DNA from: Novosphingobium sp.
GTDB lineage: Bacteria; Pseudomonadota; Alphaproteobacteria; Sphingomonadales; Sphingomonadaceae
Length of the DNA stretch: 64,000 nt
Reading direction: 5' to 3'
NCBI GenBank assembly: GCA_024236215.1
Contig: JACKKX010000003.1
Location: forward strand, 1-64,000
Part shown: piece after piece, positions 28,093 through 35,092 of the stretch
Numbering within the stretch: position 1 is the stretch's first letter
How the letters are laid out: each line of letters begins with the position of its first letter
Notes under the pieces: generated by a model
What the model was told of the DNA's origin: nothing
Seen by the model: only the letters and a program-made list of their open reading frames with translations
Databases searched by the model: none
Position numbers and translations under genes: made by a program

Positions 28093-28787
28093 TCCGCTTT
28101 GGCCTGGCTCTTGCCATACTCGCCCTCCCCGCACCCGCACTCGCCCAGGCCTATCAGTGCCGGGTGCCCGAGCAGATCGCGCTGCCCGCGCCGGTCCAGC
28201 CCGACGGCCCAACGGTTCGCGGGGCGATCACCGGTTATACCCTGGCGCTGTCCTGGTCCCCCGAATACTGCCGAGGCAAGGCGGGACAGACCAACGACTA
28301 CCAGTGCGGCGGCGGGATCGGACGGTTCGGCTTCGTGCTCCACGGCCTCTGGCCCGATGCGCGGGGGCGGGCGCCGCAGTGGTGCGCACTTGCTCCCCGC
28401 CCAGGCGCCGAGGAAATCAAGGCCAACCTGTGCATGACCCCGGTCCCCTGGCTGCTCGAGCACGAGTGGGCCAAGCACGGCAGCTGCATGGCCAAGACCC
28501 CGCGCGACTATTTTGCCGCCGAGCAGCGCCTGTGGCAGGGCCTGACCATGCCAGACGCCGATCGGCTTTCGCGCAGGAAGGGGCTCACCGCGGGCGATCT
28601 GCGCGCGGCCTTTGCCCAGCTCAACCCAGGGATTCCCGCTTCATCGATCGGTCTTCTGGTCAGCAACGGCGGCTGGCTGCGGGAAGTGCGGGTCTGCTAT
28701 TCGGCGGCGATGAGGCCCGCGGCCTGCAGCAAGCGCACCTTTGGGCCAAAGAACGCCGTTCCGCTAAAAATCTGGCGCGGACTCTAG
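28089..28787 (+). CDS. Secreted ribonuclease T2 family protein
   Basis: 232 residues with a signal peptide (MIRFGLALAILALPAPALAQ). Both active-site blocks of RNase T2 are present: CAS I in FGFVLHGLWPD and CAS II in LEHEWAKHGSCM, each with its catalytic His. Several Cys fit the family's disulfides. It should cut single-stranded RNA through a 2',3'-cyclic phosphate in the periplasm or outside the cell. It is coupled to nadC through an ATGA overlap, a pairing that may link RNA scavenging to nucleotide and NAD supply, but that is inference. It converges on the cytochrome gene, overlapping its 3' end by 4 nt. Confidence 0.93.
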   Translation: MIRFGLALAILALPAPALAQAYQCRVPEQIALPAPVQPDGPTVRGAITGYTLALSWSPEYCRGKAGQTNDYQCGGGIGRFGFVLHGLWPDARGRAPQWCALAPRPGAEEIKANLCMTPVPWLLEHEWAKHGSCMAKTPRDYFAAEQRLWQGLTMPDADRLSRRKGLTAGDLRAAFAQLNPGIPASSIGLLVSNGGWLREVRVCYSAAMRPAACSKRTFGPKNAVPLKIWRGL

Positions 28788-29770
28788 CGTTTCTCGCCCT
28801 TGCCCGCCCGCATCGGCGCGAATGGGCCATACTTGTGCTGCTGCGCGCTGAAACTGTCGGCATAGGGGCCAAAGGGCGCATCAAGCGGCTTTTCGCTGCG
28901 AACCGGGTAGTCGGCCTCCAGCCCCTGCATCTGCGGGCGCGACTGCGAATTGATGAAGGCGGCAACATCCCACGCATCTTCAAGCGAAAGCATCGGGGCT
29001 TTCCAGGTGGTGCCGTGAGGCATGTTGGCGCGGATGAAATTGGCCGCGGTAATCAGCCGGGCCATGCCCGCCCCGCTGTTGAAGCTGTCTGGCCCCCACA
29101 ACGGCGGATAGACATAGCCGGGCGCCTGATCGCCCGCCTGCGCGCGTAGGCCTTGCCCGTCGAGCCCGTGGCATCCGGCGCAGCTCTGCGTGAAAACCCG
29201 GCCCCCGCGCACCGGATCGGCGGCGCGGGTCAGCTCGTCCATCTTTCCCGCCCCGCGCCCGAATGTCTTGGCGCCGCGCGCGGTGCCCGAGGACAGAAAC
29301 CGCAGATAGGCGACGATCGCCGTCATTTCCGGACTGTCCGACGGCAGTGCGCGACCGTTCATCGAACGCGCCATGCAGCCGTTGACCCGCTCCTCGATCG
29401 TGCCGATCCGTCCCTCGCGCGCACGGTAGTTGGGGAAGTCTGCATAGGCCCCGACCAGCGGCAGTCCGAACTGCTTGGTTCCGGCGGCAATGTGGCAGGA
29501 CTGGCAGTTGAGATTGTTTCCGGCAAAGCGCCGCGCCGGGTCTGCCGCCTGCGGTCCGATCAGCCGCGCGGTATGGATCACCAGCTCCCGCCCCTGCCGA
29601 ACGCTTCGCCCCACCGGACTGTCGGGCAGGGTATCGACATCGGGGACGGTCCAGGCCTTGCCGGATGCCGGGTCCACTCCGCTGCCAGCAGAACGAAGGC
29701 TCCAACCGAGCATCCCCGCGCTAAGGGCAATCGCAAGCCCAAGCACGGCCAGGATCGCGCGCCGGTTCAC
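28784..29770 (-). CDS. Diheme c-type cytochrome (TsdA-like)
   Basis: 328 residues from a GTG at 29770 that overlaps the tadA stop as GTGA. An N-terminal anchor or signal (ILAVLGLAIALSAGMLGWSL) precedes two heme-binding CxxCH sites, CQSCH and CAGCH. The surrounding pattern NNLNCQSCHIAAGTKQFGLP, the IEERVNGCMARSMNG block (with an extra Cys) and EMTAIVAYLRFLS match the thiosulfate dehydrogenase TsdA/SoxA-like group. The Cys in NGC sits where family members may have other features, so I do not claim thiosulfate oxidation. A periplasmic electron-transfer role is secure. Confidence 0.85.
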   Translation of the reverse strand: MNRRAILAVLGLAIALSAGMLGWSLRSAGSGVDPASGKAWTVPDVDTLPDSPVGRSVRQGRELVIHTARLIGPQAADPARRFAGNNLNCQSCHIAAGTKQFGLPLVGAYADFPNYRAREGRIGTIEERVNGCMARSMNGRALPSDSPEMTAIVAYLRFLSSGTARGAKTFGRGAGKMDELTRAADPVRGGRVFTQSCAGCHGLDGQGLRAQAGDQAPGYVYPPLWGPDSFNSGAGMARLITAANFIRANMPHGTTWKAPMLSLEDAWDVAAFINSQSRPQMQGLEADYPVRSEKPLDAPFGPYADSFSAQQHKYGPFAPMRAGKGEKR

Positions 29771-30243
29771 CCCCTGCCCTCCTTGCCGGGTCGCCGCGCG
29801 GCGAAGAACTCGCGCAGAATCCCGCCCGCATCCTCTTTCCCGATCCCGGGATAGACCTCGGGCTTGTGAAGCGACTGTTCGTGCTCGAACACCCGCGCGC
29901 CGTGCTCGACCGCGCCCCCCTTGGGATCGCTGGCCGCGTAATAGAGCCGCGCGATCCGGGCGTGGGCGATCGCCCCGGCACACATCGCGCAGGGTTCCAG
30001 CGTGACCCATAGCTCGCAGCCATCGAGTCGCTCGTTACCCAACGCTGCTGCGGCCGCGCGAATCGCCAGCACCTCGGCATGGGCGGTCGGGTCGTTGAGG
30101 GCGCGCGGCGCATTGTGGGCGCTTGCGACAATCTTGCCGTCCCTGACCACGACCGCGCCGATCGGCACTTCCCCTGCGGATTCGCCCAGCCGCGCCTGTG
30201 CAATCGCCTCGCGCATCGGTTCGGGAAGGGGCCAGCGCTTCAT
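29767..30243 (-). CDS. tadA: tRNA(adenine34) deaminase
   Basis: 158 residues. It converts A34 to inosine in tRNA-Arg(ACG). The zinc deaminase motifs are present: HAEVLAI (His and catalytic Glu) and PCAMCAGAI (PCxxC). VPIGAVVV and the AHNAP segment are typical of TadA and place it apart from cytidine deaminases. The start ATG at 30243 gives the expected length. The cytochrome gene is coupled downstream through GTGA, an unusual partner. The gene diverges from rpmB. Confidence 0.95.
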   Translation of the reverse strand: MKRWPLPEPMREAIAQARLGESAGEVPIGAVVVRDGKIVASAHNAPRALNDPTAHAEVLAIRAAAAALGNERLDGCELWVTLEPCAMCAGAIAHARIARLYYAASDPKGGAVEHGARVFEHEQSLHKPEVYPGIGKEDAGGILREFFAARRPGKEGRG

Positions 30244-30342
30244 CTTGGCGGGAGTGGCCTTCAATCCTTGACCTTTCAAGGGTGAATCGGTATGCGCGCG
30301 CCTTCTCCCGCATGGGTAGCCATTTTCGAAGCGAGTTTTGAC

Positions 30343-30627
30343 ATGTCCCGGATTTGCGAACTGACCGGCAAGGGCCGCCAGGTTGGCCACAACGTCAGCC
30401 ACGCCAACAACAAGACCAAGCGCGTGTTTCTGCCCAACCTGCAGAACGTCACGCTGCTGTCCGAATCGCTCGATCGCAGCTTCAAGTTCCGCGTTTCGAC
30501 CCAGGCGCTGCGCTCGGTCGAGCACGTCGGCGGGCTCGATGCCTGGCTGCTCAAGACTGCGGACGGCAAGCTGTCGACCGGCGCGCTCAAGGTGAAGCGC
30601 GAGCTGCTCAAGAAGCAGGCCGCCTGA
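30343..30627 (+). CDS. rpmB: 50S ribosomal protein bL28
   Basis: 94 residues starting [20 protein letters not shown], the classic L28 N-terminus, with [12 protein letters not shown] and the C-terminal [11 protein letters not shown]. The ATG at 30343 is chosen since longer frames add non-conserved residues. It is a structural protein of the large ribosomal subunit. A strong terminator follows at 30667-30699, so it is probably transcribed alone. Confidence 0.98.
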   Translation: MSRICELTGKGRQVGHNVSHANNKTKRVFLPNLQNVTLLSESLDRSFKFRVSTQALRSVEHVGGLDAWLLKTADGKLSTGALKVKRELLKKQAA

Positions 30628-30664
30628 TTCGCATTCGGCCCGAAAGGGTCGTGCGGCAGGGCAC

Positions 30665-31693
30665 TCAAGGGCGCGGGGGAAGCATTTCCCCGCGCCCTTT
30701 GCTTTGCCGGGGCGGCAGGTCGGCCAGGCGCAGATCGAGCTTCCAGAGCAGCGTGCGCTGGGTTGCGGCGGCATTATCGTCGCTCATCAGCCAGACGGTG
30801 ACCGATCCCGGCCCGTCCGGTTCGATTGCCAGGGCCTCGAAGTTGTCGACCGGGAGCGGCGCGGAAAGATCGGCCAGCTCGATCGAGCGCCACGGCCTGC
30901 CGGGTTCGAGCAGCGCCGGATCGGCCAGCACAATCTTGGCCGCAAAGCGCGCCGGGAAGGGCCACAAGAGCCGCCGCATCAGCACCAGCACGCGCCCGTC
31001 GGGCAATTGCGCCAAATCGGTCGGGCGATAGCCGATCGGTCCGGTGAAGATGAAGCGTGGGGCCGCGCCCGAACCGGTCGGGTCACCCGTGAACAACAGC
31101 CCGGGATGCCGCACCGCCTCGCTCCACGAGGTGAAGGCCTCGGACAGGACAAGGAAGCGCCCGTCCGCCAGGCGGACCATCGCCTCGGGCCCGGTATTGG
31201 AACCCCAGCCTTGCATTTCAGGGATCTGGCGTGCGGCTTGTTCCTGCCGATCCGGCCCCAATCGAATAATCGCGTTGCGGCCTTCAAGCGCGACCCAGAA
31301 GGTGCCCGTCCGCGGATCGCGGGTTGCGGCTTCGACATCGCGGTAATGTTTGAGCACGCCTTGCGTGGCAAGCAATGCGCCAATCTCAACCGGCCCCGAT
31401 GCCCCCGGGCGGGGATAGCGCAGGTATTGGCCCCCATCACTGAGCGCGAGGAACTCATCGCCCGAAACGGCCAGAATGGCCGAATAGCCGCCAAAATCGG
31501 CATTGCGGCTGGTCACCTGCCAGGCCCCCTCCAGACGAAATGGGCCGAGGCCCTTCCAGTCAGGGTCGCGTGGCAGTGGCGTCAGTACGATTTCCTGCCG
31601 ATGATCGGGGGCAGCGTTGGGCACGCGCCACCACGACAGCGCGAGAAGCGCGAAAGCAAGTGTCAGGAGAAGCGGTTGGCGCCGAGCGATCAG
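30665..31693 (-). CDS. Esterase-like phytase-family protein, possible CTG start
   Basis: 342 residues if read from the CTG at 31693, 319 from the GTG at 31624. The body matches the esterase-like phytase domain (PF13449 type): FGGYSAILAVSGDEFLALSDGG, DVEAATRDPRTGTFWVALEG, NTGPEAMVRLADGRFLVLSE, PTDLAQLPDGRVLVL, NFEALAIEP. These predict a beta-propeller, perhaps a phosphoesterase. The frame between 31693 and 31624 encodes a clean signal sequence (IARRQPLLLTLAFALLALSW) but no ATG, GTG or TTG. The CTG overlaps the preceding gene's TGA as CTGA, copying the ATGA/GTGA overlaps seen elsewhere here, so I favour the CTG. Export to the periplasm follows from that. Confidence 0.8.
   Translation of the reverse strand: MIARRQPLLLTLAFALLALSWWRVPNAAPDHRQEIVLTPLPRDPDWKGLGPFRLEGAWQVTSRNADFGGYSAILAVSGDEFLALSDGGQYLRYPRPGASGPVEIGALLATQGVLKHYRDVEAATRDPRTGTFWVALEGRNAIIRLGPDRQEQAARQIPEMQGWGSNTGPEAMVRLADGRFLVLSEAFTSWSEAVRHPGLLFTGDPTGSGAAPRFIFTGPIGYRPTDLAQLPDGRVLVLMRRLLWPFPARFAAKIVLADPALLEPGRPWRSIELADLSAPLPVDNFEALAIEPDGPGSVTVWLMSDDNAAATQRTLLWKLDLRLADLPPRQSKGRGEMLPPRP
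30667..30699 (+). terminator. rpmB terminator, inside the 3' end of the convergent gene
   Basis: AAGGGCGCGGGG pairs perfectly with CCCCGCGCCCTT (12 bp), followed by TTTGCTTT. On the other strand the same bases encode the last residues (GRGEMLPPRP) of the esterase-like gene ending at 30665, so one sequence serves as terminator and coding DNA. Confidence 0.88.
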
Positions 31694-31944
31694 CAGTTGG
31701 CGCCAGGCATACAGGCCGAATTCTGGCCCTTTTCGATCGCTTCACGCTGTTGTCGCCGCAGTTCGGCCCATTCGGCCCTGCTCATGCAAACCCGCCTCGA
31801 CTTAAGGCGCGAACCGGTTTCCGCCATCGAGCGGCATACGATCTCGTTTTGATCACCGGCCGAACCAGTCTTGGCATCATTGGCCGGTGCGGCAATCGCC
31901 GAGGTTCCGAGCGAAATTGCAGCAAGCAACAAGCCAGTACGCAT
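31690..31944 (-). CDS. Small exported cysteine protein, paralog A
   Basis: 84 residues with a signal peptide (MRTGLLLAAISLGTSAIAA) and GAGGGA before the ATG. The mature part has IVCRSMAETGSRLKSRRVC, then AEWAELRRQQREAIEKGQ and C-terminal NSACMPGANC. Four Cys could form two disulfides. The core is nearly the same as in the protein encoded at 32100-32369, so the two are tandem paralogs. The fold and function are unknown. The downstream esterase-like gene overlaps it by 4 nt if CTG is used. Confidence 0.75.
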   Translation of the reverse strand: MRTGLLLAAISLGTSAIAAPANDAKTGSAGDQNEIVCRSMAETGSRLKSRRVCMSRAEWAELRRQQREAIEKGQNSACMPGANC

Positions 31945-32099
31945 GGTCCGATCATCCCTCGTTACCTGTCGGCACCATGCGGAATCAGGATATGACTGTA
32001 AATTCCCGACATCGTACCGGTACCTTTTCGCCCAGAGACCATCATCACTGTGGCCATCGGATCTGGCCCCGGCCACCAGGAGCCGCGCGATCCGGCTGG

Positions 32100-32369
32100 T
32101 CAGCAAGGCACGCTTTCGGTCCGCACACAGGCCGAATTCTGGCCCTTTTCGATCGATTCGCGCTGCTGGCGGCGCACCTCGGCCCATTCGGCCTTGGTCA
32201 TGCAGACCTTCCTCGATTTGAGGCGCGAACCGGTTTCCGCCATCGAGCGGCAGATCATCTGGTTCGGATCGCTGGCGCCTGTTTGCGAGGCGGAATCGGC
32301 AAGCGCAGCAGCACCGAAGCCAATGGTGAATAGGGCCAGGGCGCCAAATTTCAGTCGATTGCTCTTCAT
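32100..32369 (-). CDS. Small exported cysteine protein, paralog B
   Basis: 89 residues with a signal peptide (FGALALFTIGFGAAALA). The core MICRSMAETGSRLKSRKVC, then AEWAEVRRQQRESIEKGQNSAC, aligns almost residue for residue with paralog A 156 nt downstream, but the signal peptides and C-termini differ (VRTESVPC here). It is secreted or periplasmic. I recognise no named family. Tandem duplication followed by divergence of the ends is visible directly. Confidence 0.75.
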   Translation of the reverse strand: MKSNRLKFGALALFTIGFGAAALADSASQTGASDPNQMICRSMAETGSRLKSRKVCMTKAEWAEVRRQQRESIEKGQNSACVRTESVPC

Positions 32370-32444
32370 CGCACTATCCCGTGGCGCAGATCGCGGGGCG
32401 CCCGCATCTGCTTGATCCGCATCTTGTATATTCAGACTTGCCGG

Positions 32445-33926
32445 TCAGCAAGGCCGCGCGATATCGAACGCGATCGTCATCCTTTCGCCCGCACCGAAGG
32501 GCCGCGTGCCGTGCCACATGTACGATGGGAACAGCGCGATCCGTCCCGGACGCGGGTTCACCATTGCATGGGGCGGCAGGTTCAGGCCCAGATCCGCCGG
32601 AGATTCGCCGAGCGCCAGCTGGCCAGCCTCTCCTTGCAGGCCTTCGGGAACGGCAAGGTACAGCGCGGCGCTGATCCAGCCCTGGGGATGGTGGTGACTG
32701 GCGTGGAATCCTGCTCCGTCAAGCCTGACCGACCAGCTTCCAGCGAAACGGGGAGTCCGGTCGCGACGCTGGGCCAGAAGGGGGTGCCGCGGGTCGGGCG
32801 GCGGCAAGCGGGAAACGTGGCTTTCGACTGCCGCGACAAGGCAGCGACGGACCCTGCGGATCGCCGGATCGATCAGCGCCATAAGGGGGCCATCGGTCTG
32901 GCTGCCGCCACGGACCGACTGATCGAGAAACCGGCCCGACACCGCATGCCTGTTTCTAAGATAAGCGCACAGCGCATCGAGCCCCAGATCGTTGGGCGAA
33001 AGGTCGATCACGCTGACCATGCCCGGCTGCGCTTCGAGCCAGTCCGCGCGCTCATCCCCGGTCAGCCGCCAGGCCAGTGCGGCCAGGGGCCAGAAGTTTT
33101 CCGCGCCGGGCCGGGTCAGCCAGGGCTCAAGTTCAGCGGCGGCGCCTTGCGGCTGGCCCGTGCGCAGGAGATGGCGAATCACACGAATGGCGTGGCCCGG
33201 GCTCCTTGCCGGACCGAGACCCGAATAGATCGCGCCAGCCTCGGCGCTGCGCCCGATCTCATCGAGTGCAATCGCCCGGTAGAAAAGCAGATCGGGCGAA
33301 TCCCCGAGCGCCGTGCCTGCGCAGCCCGCCAGCTCGAGCGCATCGGCAAAGCGCTCCGCGCCAATCATCAGATCGATCGCGGTCGTATGCAGAACAGCGG
33401 CCGAAGCGTGGATCTTCAACGCGCGCTCGATCGTATCGAGCGCCTCGTCCCCCAGGCCCAGCATGGCCGAAAGCTGTGCATATTGGCGGTGCCCGGCCTC
33501 CCAGGCCGGGCTGGCCGCAAGAACCCGGGCAAGTTCGGATCGTGCCTGCGCGCCATCGCCCGCAGCAAACATCGCTGAATAGAGCCCCAGGCGGGCATCG
33601 GAATCCGCAGGCGCCAGCGCAACGGCACGCTCGAACAGCCCGACGGCCGGCAACCCCGCCTCGAGCGCGATCCTTGCGGCAAGATGGGCCAGGCCGGGGT
33701 TGCCGGTCGTTTCGGCCCCGCCGCGGCGCAAAGCCGCCCCGGCCTGCTCGTGCTCGTCAAGGGCGCGGCAGAGCAGGGCATACCAGTGCAGGATCAGCTC
33801 ATCAGCAGGATCGGTTTCCAGCCAGGTTGCTAGCTGATCGAGGACCGCGCGCTCCTCGCCGCGTTCGAGCGCGGCGCGCGCAGCATCCGCCAGTACATTG
33901 CGCGCGCTGGCATCATGCCGTGTCAC
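32445..33926 (-). CDS. TPR protein with C-terminal 2OG-Fe(II) oxygenase domain
   Basis: 493 residues from a GTG at 33926 that overlaps the upstream stop as GTGA; an in-frame ATG at 33953 is the alternative. Residues 1 to about 300 are TPR-like helix pairs (ALERGEERAVLDQLATWLETDP; AGLPAVGLFERAVALAP). The last about 170 residues are a putative 2OG-Fe(II) oxygenase of the PF13759 type: FHASHHHPQGWISAALYL supplies the first His pair, LFPSYMWHGTRPF the last His, and ERMTIAFD the Arg for 2-oxoglutarate. It would hydroxylate a protein or peptide side chain. It is the last gene of the sulfotransferase, beta-hydroxylase and oxygenase operon. There is no signal peptide, so it is cytoplasmic. Confidence 0.85.
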   Translation of the reverse strand: MTRHDASARNVLADAARAALERGEERAVLDQLATWLETDPADELILHWYALLCRALDEHEQAGAALRRGGAETTGNPGLAHLAARIALEAGLPAVGLFERAVALAPADSDARLGLYSAMFAAGDGAQARSELARVLAASPAWEAGHRQYAQLSAMLGLGDEALDTIERALKIHASAAVLHTTAIDLMIGAERFADALELAGCAGTALGDSPDLLFYRAIALDEIGRSAEAGAIYSGLGPARSPGHAIRVIRHLLRTGQPQGAAAELEPWLTRPGAENFWPLAALAWRLTGDERADWLEAQPGMVSVIDLSPNDLGLDALCAYLRNRHAVSGRFLDQSVRGGSQTDGPLMALIDPAIRRVRRCLVAAVESHVSRLPPPDPRHPLLAQRRDRTPRFAGSWSVRLDGAGFHASHHHPQGWISAALYLAVPEGLQGEAGQLALGESPADLGLNLPPHAMVNPRPGRIALFPSYMWHGTRPFGAGERMTIAFDIARPC

Positions 33927-35092
33927 AAAGGGGTGCCGGTCTGCCCGGTGCATTCGCGCCCAACCAGCGCCGAGATCGCATCACGTTCGACCGGAACCAG
34001 ATCTGGGTGCCAGAGGTCGAAGATCATCACCACGCGCAACTGGTCAGAAGGATTGGCGGCTTCATGTTCCATCGTATCGTCGAACACAAAGGCCTCTCCC
34101 TCGCGCCAGAAGCGGGTTTCGGCGCCGACCCGGAACCAGCACCCCTCGGGCACGACCAGCGGCAGGTGGCAAAGTAGGCGGGCATTGTTGACCCCGACAT
34201 GCGGCGGGATCGCGGTGTTGGGAGCGAGCAGAGAGAACAGTGCGGTTGGCGATGCGCCCGGGATCGCGGGCTGAGGCACTTTTTCGAGCAGCTTCATCGT
34301 TACCGGGCACTGTGCGGCATTGGCCTCGATCCGCTCGCCGTCCTTGAGCAGGTGAATCGCGGTCCAGTCCGGATTGCGGTTGAGGTCGCGCCACTGTGCC
34401 AGCGGTTCATGCGCCTGATACTGGAGGTAGGGGACCAGCTCGGCACGTTCGGACTTCATCACCCCAAGCATCTCATCGCGTATTGCGGCCGTGGCCGCTT
34501 CGAAATCGGCGAGCCAGGGATGTGCTGTGCGCGGATGGAATTCGCGCTGGGTCAGGCCGGGGAAATGAAAATGGGTCGGCTCGCTGTAATAGACCTTGGT
34601 CCTGCGCAGGGCATTGTCGCGAAAGCGGGCTATCCGCCAGGCCGCGTCGCCATCGGCCCGGGCCTCGAAAGGGGCGGTTATCGCCGCGAATTCTCCTTCG
34701 CGCTGGTTCTTCCATGCGGCATAGTAACGCTCACCGGCAGAGACCGCATTGGCAAGCGGGCCAGACAGATCCCCCGGCGGACGCTGGGCCAGGGCATGTT
34801 CCCATGCAGTCCCGGCTTCGCCGTCGCCCAGTCTCTCGAGCAGCCCGGCGCGCATGACGAGCGCGAGAAAGTCGTTGGGACCAAGGACCAGCGCCGCATG
34901 GACAGCATCGAGCGCGCGGCGCGGCTGCTTCAAGGCGCGGCGCAGACCGGCCAGTTGCAACCAATGTCCTGGCGTCGCCTGATCGCTGGCGGCAAGCGCC
35001 GGTTCAAGCAACTGCGCCGCTGCGGCAAGGTTGCCCGAGCCGACCAGCCGGTCAACCTCGGCGAGTTGGGCGGGATCGACCGGCCCGCTCAT
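33923..35092 (-). CDS. TPR protein with aspartyl/asparaginyl beta-hydroxylase domain
   Basis: 389 residues, with the start ATG at 35092 overlapping the previous stop as ATGA. The N-terminal about 180 residues are TPR-like (VGSGNLAAAAQLLEPALAAS; ALKQPRRALDAVHAALVLGP). The C-terminal half matches the Asp_Arg_Hydrox family: FPGLTQREFHP, then iron ligands in IPPHVGVNNARLLCHLPL and FDDTMEHEAANPSD, and the 2-oxoglutarate Arg in QLRVVMIFDLWHPDL. It would beta-hydroxylate Asp or Asn of a protein or peptide. Its fusion to TPRs, like both neighbours, suggests all three enzymes bind a common partner through TPRs. Confidence 0.9.
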   Translation of the reverse strand: MSGPVDPAQLAEVDRLVGSGNLAAAAQLLEPALAASDQATPGHWLQLAGLRRALKQPRRALDAVHAALVLGPNDFLALVMRAGLLERLGDGEAGTAWEHALAQRPPGDLSGPLANAVSAGERYYAAWKNQREGEFAAITAPFEARADGDAAWRIARFRDNALRRTKVYYSEPTHFHFPGLTQREFHPRTAHPWLADFEAATAAIRDEMLGVMKSERAELVPYLQYQAHEPLAQWRDLNRNPDWTAIHLLKDGERIEANAAQCPVTMKLLEKVPQPAIPGASPTALFSLLAPNTAIPPHVGVNNARLLCHLPLVVPEGCWFRVGAETRFWREGEAFVFDDTMEHEAANPSDQLRVVMIFDLWHPDLVPVERDAISALVGRECTGQTGTPL

